A stretch of DNA of 64,000 nucleotides, taken from assembly GCF_002288925.2 (NCBI RefSeq), contig NW_022098024.1, positions 2,616,814 through 2,680,813 of the forward strand. Reading direction: 5' to 3'. The notes below the pieces were generated by a model. That model was not told where the DNA came from. It saw only the letters and a program-made list of their open reading frames with translations, and searched no databases. Numbering within the stretch: position 1 is the first letter of the stretch; each line of letters begins with the position of its first letter. The position numbers and the translations under genes were made by a program. The DNA comes from Delphinapterus leucas (taxonomy: Eukaryota; Chordata; Mammalia; Artiodactyla; Monodontidae). Below, piece by piece: positions 56,418-64,000 of this stretch.

Positions 56418-57155
56418 TTTTAAGCTAAGTGAACATGCGTGCCTCTAAGGAAGGGAAAAGAGATATCTGAAGGAAACTTACACAATTAGGTTGCTGAGAG
56501 TTTAGAAAGTAGATTTGTCTATAGCCCCACATCCTGCATACTGGAAGAAAGCCACGTGAAGCACATGTAAACAGAAAACTAGGTGAATAATAACATATTG
56601 AAAAACAATGTGACTCTGGTACAGTACTGCAAGTGGATAGTTTACAGGTATGAAGAAGATAATATTTGGTCGTCTTCTTTTGGTCTAATGAATTCTCTAC
56701 CCCAGGGTAGAAAAAAATCTGACACTGTCATTAAATAATGATCTACAAGCCCCCTTTTCTGCCTCCCTGGCCCACTTGAAAGTATATGTGGGGTCAAAGA
56801 TTGTTAAAACAGAATATTGGATCTGTGCTGAGCAGATTTCCTGGTTTCGTTCAATATATCAGACTTTTCACATACAGGTCATTAGTGTAACAAATAAGCC
56901 TGAGATAAAAATTTAAAGTGAGAATAAATGATCAAGGAAAATGTCATAGATAAAGTTGAAATGCAAAAAATATTATTTTCTGTTTGATAAAAAATTCACT
57001 TGTCTATCTTGTTGCAGTGTCCCCAAAATCTTTTAATTTATTACGGCTAGTCTAATTTCTGAAACAACCCTCAAGTTTTAATACTTTATACAATGAGCAT
57101 TTGTTTTTATCATATCATGGCTCAACTCAGTGGGGATCTATTCTATTGGGTCATT
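56418..57155. other. non-coding DNA, nothing recognised
   Basis: No feature seen. Confidence 0.45.
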
Positions 57156-57171
57156 AAGAAACCCAGGCTTC
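57156..57171. repeat. target-site duplication, left copy (sense L1 fragment)
   Basis: aagaaacccaggcttc, one mismatch to 57448-57463. Confidence 0.88.
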
Positions 57172-57447
57172 AGAGGGGGAAGGGTAAGCTGGGACAAAGT
57201 GAGAGAGTGGCAGGGACATATATACACAACCAAATGTAAAATAGCTAGTGGGAAGCAGCTGCACGGCACAGGGAGATGAGCACAGTGCTTTGTGACCACC
57301 TAAAGGGGTGGGATAGGGAGGGTGGGAGGGAGACACAAGAGGGAGGAGAAATGGGGATATATGTATATGTATAGCTGATTCACTTTGTTATACAGCAGAA
57401 ACTAACACACCATTGTAAAGCAATTATACTCCAATAAAGAAAGAAAA
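57172..57447 (+). mobile_element. 5'-truncated L1, 3' UTR only, sense
   Basis: A 276-bp insertion with 'ggtgggatagggagggtggg', 'agctgattcactttgttata' and AATAAA at 57433-57438, followed by an A-rich tail. It is the same 3' UTR type as L1-B and L1-C, on the opposite strand to the neighbouring L1 ends, with a clean 16-bp target duplication. Confidence 0.92.
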
Positions 57448-57463
57448 AAGAAGCCCAGGCTTC
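57448..57463. repeat. target-site duplication, right copy
   Basis: aagaagcccaggcttc, see 57156-57171. Confidence 0.88.
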
Positions 57464-57916
57464 TTCCATTAGGTCACTTAGGGATCCACACTCCTTCCAC
57501 TGACTCATTCAGAGAGCCAGGATCCTTCAGTCATGTTGGTCTGCCATCTTCTGACTGGATCATTTGCCTCCAGCCGGCTGATAAGCATAGAGAGAAGAGA
57601 AGAATTATGCTAGAGGTTTTATAGGTCAGCCTGGAAGTTCTGTTGCTTGACCTTAGTCTAATGGCCCCACCAAATTATAGAGGGTCTTCATTACAGGAAG
57701 AACAGAAAAATGTATATTGTTGGGAATAAGCATTTCCTCCCCCAGTTGCTTCTCTTGTGTTAGGAAATGCAAGAATCTGTTTGACCTTTTATTTATTCAG
57801 GCAAAATTTGGGCCATGCAATTTTCTAGACTCAAACCATGAGTACACACAAAAAGCAATAAATAATTTTATCTTCAAGATAATTAGGAATCTGAGGAGGA
57901 TAAACATACAAATAGT
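57464..57916. other. non-coding DNA, nothing recognised
   Basis: No feature supported. Confidence 0.45.

Positions 57917-57946
<30 letters not shown>
57917..57946. repeat. (CAAAA)n microsatellite
   Basis: Five CAAAA units between A runs. Confidence 0.9.
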
Positions 57947-57950
<4 letters not shown>

Positions 57951-58009
57951 CAGTAACAGAAGATAACACCATATTTGAGTATTACAGAAATACAAACGTG
58001 GTATGTCCA

Positions 58010-58340
58010 CTCCTCACTGAAGGGCATTGAGGAAGACTTTCTGGCTGGGATTATCTTTGAGCAGAGTCTTCATGTGAAATAGAGTTAGCTACAGAAAGGG
58101 GCTGATGGGGAAGGGTACATACAGAATCTTGGGACTGTACAAATGCTGCTTCTTTCCCAGGGGATGAGTTTGGACTGGTGAAAACACATGGTGACTACGT
58201 TGAAAGTATATGAAGCTGAATCCAGATCACCAAGAGATTTTTGTGTCTTTTTCAAGAATTTGTACTTTATTTTGAAGCTGCACATTGTCATTAATACAAC
58301 AGCCTTTATGGCAGGGAGAACGTGATAACACTTTAAACAT
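58010..58340 (-). repeat. L2 body fragment
   Basis: 'tgaggaagactttctggctg' and 'tatctttgagcagagtcttc' match L2 in reverse complement, with decay thereafter. Confidence 0.4.
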
Positions 58341-58378
58341 CACATTTAGTCATCAGTATACCTTTCCAAAGTAATCTC

Positions 58379-58411
58379 TAAAAAAAAAAAAAGAAAAGAA
58401 AGAAAGAAAGA
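58379..58411. repeat. A-rich / (GAAA)n tract
   Basis: An A12 run followed by GAAA units. Confidence 0.9.
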
Positions 58412-59255
58412 GTGGCACTTTTTGGGTCAAAGATGAGTTTTGTCCATTGACCCATTTTTTTCTTCCTCTGAGCCAAGGGGAATTCAGAAAAGTGCAAGTC
58501 AGTTAAGAAGAATTCTAAAACCCTTTCTTGTGTGGGAATGATTAATCTCACCTTGTTTATATGTGCATTTATTGTCCCTCATTTCCTTCTATATATTTTC
58601 AGTTGAAGAGATTTGTAATAGTGAATCAGCAAAGGTGTGGCCTAAATCAGAGAAAATCCCAAACACTGTTTAATAGTATTACGAAATGAGGATGCAGGTG
58701 TGATATGATCTTTTTGAGTAAAGAAAATGGCCTGATGAATCATTTCTTCACCATATACCCAATAGATTTTGCCCAGCTTAGCTTGAGTCCAGCCTCTTGA
58801 ATAATCTTTCCTTGTCTCCCTCAGAGAAAACAAAGGTGAGTGAAGAACAAGCTAGCAGAAAGATTGCATATAAGCCTAAGGCAAAAGTAAATGCATTTGA
58901 ACAGTCTTGAGAAACTGCTGTGACAAGAAACTCTGTTTGGAATAATGCTGCCAAGGACTCTGGCTGTGGAAATACAATTGTTTTGTGTAGCCAACACTTA
59001 AGTCACCTCACTGTTGTGCTGATGAAAATGATTAATTTTCCACACCCTTCCATACTACCCTACTACTGTCCTTGGCACAAGTTGGGAATACTTTGGAGTC
59101 TTCAACTGCACCATGGATAAGCCAATTTCTGTCATAACTATTTCAGAAGCAGGTACAATTAGAAAGTTTGCTAATGAACGAGACTTCAGTGTAGTTGTCC
59201 ATGGTGGCTAACAATGTGAGTGATTTTTGTTCCCTGTGCAGGTTGAGTGGAAGAA
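58412..59255. other. non-coding DNA, nothing recognised
   Basis: Open frames of 63 and 66 codons have no known motif. Confidence 0.45.
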
Positions 59256-59257
59256 TA

Positions 59258-59465
59258 GAGGAAGTATGGGCTTTAGATTCAGTTGGAAAGGAAATGGAGT
59301 AACTGATGAACACTAACCAGTTAAGTGATCTTTACTTAGCTAACCTTTCTAAAGCTTCCCAAGTAGAAATTTTAGATAATAATACTTTCCTTGTCAAGTA
59401 CCTTGTGGATTAAGAACAGTGTTATAGAAAAAGCATCTAGTGCATTCAAAGTAGTGGGTGTCTAT
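59258..59465 (+). repeat. possible MIR element
   Basis: 'gggctttagattcagttgga', 'taagtgatctttacttagct' and 'gataataatactttccttgt' loosely follow the MIR order. Decayed. Confidence 0.4.
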
Positions 59466-60379
59466 TTTCCTTAAGAAGTTATATTTGGTGATTTCATTCA
59501 GTCTAGATGCCTTATCTACAAGTTAACTTTTTTTAATAATAGTTTCTACAAATTATGTTAAAGGCAGATAATGAGTAAAATGTAGTGTGGCAAACATAAT
59601 TTTAGCCTGTATTCTCCTATGAGATATGATTTCTTGAAAGGAATTGAAAGTGGGCTTCCTCATCCTACCTGAATGAGCTTAACACAACAAGGGCAACTCT
59701 TTTGTTAAAAAAATGATGGGAATGTAACTGGCGAGTTGACTTTGAATGAAATAGACAGTGATGACTACCAAAAGCCATTCATCCTTTCTACCCTACTTTT
59801 GTTCTGGCAGGAAAAAAAGCTCAGGGAAAATAATCTCTTCCACCAGCCATGGAAGATAAACAGTAGTTGGTCTTGAATAGTGATTTCAACCCTCTTAGCT
59901 AGTATATGGCTTAGAGTACTTATGTAGTCCACTTTTAGTCAATTGATGTAAAGGTGAATCTTTGGCATCCAGTGGTAAATACAAACTTCTGTGATGGATT
60001 TAAAACATAGTTATTAAAAAATCAGAAAAAAATCAGTCTTCTTCATCCTATACTCAACATGGTTCAGTAAGTTTAATGATGGATGGAGTTTCCTCAGTCA
60101 TATTCTAACCAAGCAATAACAAACTTATAAACAACAACGCTTGCTAATACATTGATAATGGCAGAGATAAAAAGATTGCAAATATTTGAATATATGTTTG
60201 AGTACTTACATGAAGCCTATGTTTTCATTAATTAAGTCATTTTATTTGGCTACTATGCTCCTTGCAGCTATATGTACCCAGATTGGTAAAAGTAACCACT
60301 GAAAGAAGGGAACTGACAGCCAATGCTAGAGAAGAACAAGGCTGCCGAGAAAATGACACAAACATTTTAAGCATTTAAT
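59466..60379. other. AT-rich non-coding DNA, nothing recognised
   Basis: No feature seen. Confidence 0.45.
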
Positions 60380-60470
60380 TATTTTCTTTATATTCATTTA
60401 TTGAGCAAATATGTTTTTAAAACACCTACTCTATTGAAAAGCACTGTTCTGGGATAATCTACAAAATCTC
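60380..60470 (-). repeat. L2 3' end fragment
   Basis: 'atattcatttattgagcaaa' and 'tgaaaagcactgttctggga' fit an L2 end in reverse complement. Confidence 0.5.
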
Positions 60471-60599
60471 AAATCTTTTAATAAAAATATACCAGTGTAT
60501 AATATAAATGCAATTTTATAAACAATTATTTGCATCTTATTCACAATGCTGAGTGTGGGTGTGTAATGGGGGAATAAATATTAAGCACATAGAATACTT

Positions 60600-60825
60600 G
60601 AGGCAGTATCATATTGTTTAAGACCACTGGGTTCATAGTCAAACAGAACTAGGGCTAAAATCTGGCTTTGGAATTTTCAAACCATGTGACTTTGGACAAG
60701 CTATTTATCTTCTCCAAGCATTAGTTTCTTACTGCATTGGATTGCTGTTCTTACACCATAATAAACACTATTATGTAAAATATTTAGACTATTTAGGCAC
60801 ATAGTAAGTGTTCAATATATAGTAG
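60600..60825 (+). repeat. MIR element
   Basis: 'ggcagtatcatattgtttaa', 'aaccatgtgactttggacaa', 'agctatttatcttctccaag' and 'ggcacatagtaagtgttcaa' come in the MIR order in sense, nearly full length. Confidence 0.8.
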
Positions 60826-60829
60826 CAGT

Positions 60830-60965
60830 TTTTATTATTCGTTGAGTCACAAAATATTTATTATATACCTAACATGTCTCTATTCTAGGTATTGGGAATA
60901 AAAACTTAACAAAACGGGAAAAAAAAATCCTTCTTTCCTAGACCTTATATTCTAGTAATATTAGG
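60830..60965 (-). repeat. L2 3' end fragment
   Basis: 'gtcacaaaatatttattata', 'ctctattctaggtattggga' and 'agaccttatattctagtaat' fit an L2 end in reverse complement. Confidence 0.55.
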
Positions 60966-61171
60966 TCTTGAAAGAAGGCACTAAATACTGGTCACACAAA
61001 ACTAAAGAAATGTCTGTATTTATGGGGTTTAATGTGTAATTGAAAGCAAATTACATGTATTTTGCAAACTAGCATGTATTCAGTACTAAGGAAAGCAAAT
61101 CAGCATGTATTCAGTACTAAGATTTTTGATACTAGCTTGATATACATTCTCTCTAAGACTAAAAATGTTTA

Positions 61172-61188
61172 ATGATCCTACAAGTTTT
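61172..61188. repeat. target-site duplication, left copy
   Basis: atgatcctacaagtttt, matching 61434-61450 at 14 of 17 positions. Confidence 0.65.
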
Positions 61189-61433
61189 TTTTTAACTGAA
61201 GTATAGTTGATTTACAATATTGTGTTACTTTCAGCTGTACAACACAGTGATTCAGTATTTTTGCTGATTATATTCGATTATAGTTTATTACAAGATATTG
61301 GGTGTAATTCCCTGTGCTAAATCCTTGTTGCTTATCTATTTTATGTGTAGTAGTTTGTGTCTGTTAACTTCATACCCATAATTTGTCCCTCCCCGACTCC
61401 CTCTCCCCTTTGGTAACCACAAGTTTGTTTTCT
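61189..61433 (-). mobile_element. 5'-truncated L1, 3' UTR only
   Basis: 'actgaagtatagttgattta', 'cagctgtacaacacagtgat' and 'agtttattacaagatattgg' are a more diverged L1 3' UTR in reverse complement. About 245 bp with a recognisable target duplication. Confidence 0.85.
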
Positions 61434-61450
61434 ATGATTATACAAGGTTT
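61434..61450. repeat. target-site duplication, right copy
   Basis: atgattatacaaggttt, see 61172-61188. Confidence 0.65.
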
Positions 61451-62900
61451 TATATCTAAGTGCATTTCTAAGCAAGTATTGATAAATTGTCTTCTACATC
61501 CAGGGTCTGTAGGCCATTGTTATCCTCCTCACAATCTGAGACAAAGTGAGAAGAGCATTGGGAGAAGTATCTGCCGCCATTCTGAGTTTGAAGAACACGT
61601 ATTTCCCAGGTAGAAGAGAAAAAAATATGCAGAAATTTCACAAATAATTATAATGTATCAGCCCACAAAAGTTTATAACTCCACCACCCCTTCTCAGGCA
61701 ATATAGAGATGGCAAATTAAAATTTACATTCTCGTCTTTTATCCAGCAGGAATTGTTATTCTTCATGCAACTAGAGATGTTTGCAAAGGTAATTAGACAA
61801 TCAGATTTATAGCCAGGTTTAACCACTCAGCTCTAGAAGAATAAATAAATAAATAAATAAATAAAATTCAGAATTTTGTTATAAAGCTAAAGTGAAATGT
61901 ATCCCAAAGACCTCTTTCTGTTTTCCATAACATTTCCTTTTTTTAACACAGCATTTGGCCACCATTTACAGTTTGCAGTAAAATAAACAGTGTGTTTATA
62001 GCCCTGTGAGGCAGAAACTTCACTTTGACTAGTGCAAAAATTCAGTGTAGACCTAAGTGTGGGTCCATTAGTCCCTGGCCAGGGTTCCCACAAACCTCAG
62101 TATTTTTCCAGTCATTGTCCTCCACTACCCCAGTCAGAGGTTCATCTTGCAAGTGAGTTCATACATGAGTAAGAAACTCAGTTTGTTCCGGTAGGATGAG
62201 AATATGTAGATTTTTTAAATTCTCTAATACCTAGAACGTAATGTATTTACCCCAGGAGCTCTATTAAAAAAAAAAAATCATTCCTTTATTAGAAAGCTGA
62301 ATAAATAAATAAATAAAGATGAGGTTCCCTGGGAAATTGAAAGATGGATCAATTCACTGTTTCATTGGATTATGTAATAAGCCTGTAAAACTATATGGCA
62401 GGATTATGTAACCCAAATGAATGATTAATCTTCTTTTATTGCTCCTGCCAAGTATTTGGCCTAATTATTTACCAAATAGTTACCAGGAAATACTATGATG
62501 TTGTGAAGAGTTTATTTTCAGTCCTATCATGCCTTAAAGTGTTATGCTTTAATGTGCAGTTATTAGATATTATCATTTATCACATATTAGCAAGGACACA
62601 GTCTGATCTACAAAAGGTCTTTAGATACTGCCACATTTTCTTTCTCAAAAGACTTCTTCTATGTGAGAATATTTAAATGGAATATATTATAAATAAAAGT
62701 GTAAATGAAAGCAGATTTATTTGTGCTTAAAAAATGAGAGTTGAATTTAAAGAAATTTAAAGAAAAAGATGATTCTTTTTAAGTAAACAATAATTAAATA
62801 AGGATTCTGTGCTTATTCATAAGCCTAATTACAAGTACTACTTGCTACTGCCATACACACACACATTCATACAAACACAGGCTAGATCTAAATAACTATT
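61451..62900. other. non-coding DNA with two (AAAT)n runs
   Basis: (AAAT)n at 61841-61865 and 62301-62318. No other feature recognised. Confidence 0.5.
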
Positions 62901-62901
62901 T

Positions 62902-64000
62902 AAAATATTTTATTGAAGTATAGGTGGCTTACATTATTTTAGTTTCAGGCATACAATGTAGCAATTTGATATTTTTATAGGTTATAATTCATACAAAGTT
63001 GTTATAAAATATTGACTATTATCCCTGTGCTATACATTACATCCTTGTAATTTATATATTTTATATCTAGTAGTATGTACCTCTTAATCCCGTTCAACTG
63101 TCTTGTCCTTCCCCCTCAACTCTCTCACCTCTGGTAATCACTAGTTTGTTCTCTACATCTGTAAGATGTAGAGCTGCTATTACCATTGGAGTACATATGT
63201 CTTTTTGAATCAGTGTTCTTGTCTTCTTTGGATAAATACCCAGGAATGGAATTGCTGGATCATATGGTAGTTCTATTTTTAATTTTTGAGGAAACTCCAT
63301 ACTGTTTTCCATAGTGGCTGTACCAATTTACATCTCCATCAACAGTGCAGGAGGGCTCCTTTTCTTTCCACACCCTGGCCAACACTTGTATTTCTTTTTA
63401 ATGATAGCCCTTCTGACAGTTGTGAATTGGTATTTCATTGTGGTTTTGATTTGCATTTTCTCGTTGCCTGTTGGCCATCAGTATGTCTTCTTTGGAAAAA
63501 TGCCTATTCAGGCTCTCTGCCCATTTTTCAATTGGGTTGCTTGTTTTTTGCTTGTTTGTTTATTTTTGATATTAAGTTCAATGAGTTCTTTACATATTTT
63601 GCATATTAACCCCTAATGGGACATCTTGTTTGAAAATATCTTCTCTCATTTGGTAGGTTGCCTTTTCGTTTTGTTGATGGTTTCCTTCATGGTGCAAAAG
63701 CTTTTAAGTTTGATTAGGTTCCATTTGGTTACTTTTGTTTTTGTTTCCCTTGTCTGAGGAGACATAGCCAAAAAAATACTGCTAAGACCAATGTCAAAGA
63801 TTGTACTGCCTATGTTTTCTTCTAGGAGTTTTATGGTTTCAAATCTCACAATTTAGGACTTTAATCTACTTTGAGATTATTTTTTGTCTATGGTGTGAGA
63901 AAACATTCTAGTTTTCTTTTATTACATGTGGTTGTCCTGTTTCCCCAACATCACTTTTGAAGAGATTGTCTTTTTCCCACTGTATATACTTTCCTCCTTT
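62902..64000 (-). mobile_element. older L1, 3' UTR and ORF2 C-terminal part, runs off the window
   Basis: The reverse complement begins with an L1M-type 3' UTR ('attgaagtataggtggctta', 'aaaatattgactattatccc'). After a deletion near 63165 it enters the ORF2 end ('ggaatggaattgctggatca', 'atagtggctgtaccaattta'), continuing to the window edge. The ORF2 fragments at 63094-63312 and 63646-63849 are broken. It is related to the fragment at 2024-3265 rather than to the three long L1s. Confidence 0.85.

Overview
This window is non-coding mammalian DNA, almost certainly from a cetacean (whale, dolphin or porpoise). The strongest pointer is a tRNA-derived SINE at 4524-4720 that matches the cetacean CHR family as I remember it. 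It is backed by several L1 elements of the cetartiodactyl type and by old mammal-wide repeats (L2, MIR, MLT1-type LTRs, a MER8-like Tigger). I found no host exon, no RNA gene, no CpG island and no CRISPR. Every long open frame lies in a transposon, in its antisense strand, or in unremarkable AT-rich DNA.

Layout. 1-7093: AT-rich DNA with old L1 pieces (about 2024-3265, 4025-4410, 5560-5995) and an L2 (about 4460-5385) split by the CHR SINE. 7111-13491: a full-length but dead L1 on the minus strand (L1-B) with a 17-bp target-site duplication. 13509-22260: mostly unrecognised AT-rich DNA with a MER8-like element and L2 traces. 22265-22640: a probable solitary LTR. 25286-27060: a decayed endogenous retrovirus on the minus strand with protease and reverse-transcriptase remnants. 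27540-29860: ancient L1 pieces. 32997-38366: a plus-strand L1 (L1-C) inserted into a MIR. It has an internal 1.2-kb inversion and has lost its RT core. 38395-38970 and 50257-50850: two inverted copies of an interspersed element I cannot name. 41464-47786: a third long L1 (L1-D, minus), inserted into a hAT-like DNA transposon and carrying a 100-N assembly gap flanked by duplicated sequence. 47995-64000: L2, MIR and MLT1 remnants, four short L1 3' ends (three antisense, one sense) with visible target duplications, microsatellites, and an old L1 running off the right edge.

No genes work together here. The content records successive insertions: L2, MIR, MLT1, Tigger and hAT first, then the ERV and older L1s, then the cetartiodactyl L1s, and the CHR SINE among the most recent (perfect target duplication). 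All three long L1s look unable to move: L1-B has a stop at ORF2 codon 8, L1-C lacks the RT core, and L1-D reads FADH where the RT motif should be FADD and has an early ORF2 stop. Family names come from recognition by eye, without any database search, and element edges are approximate unless a target duplication is given.
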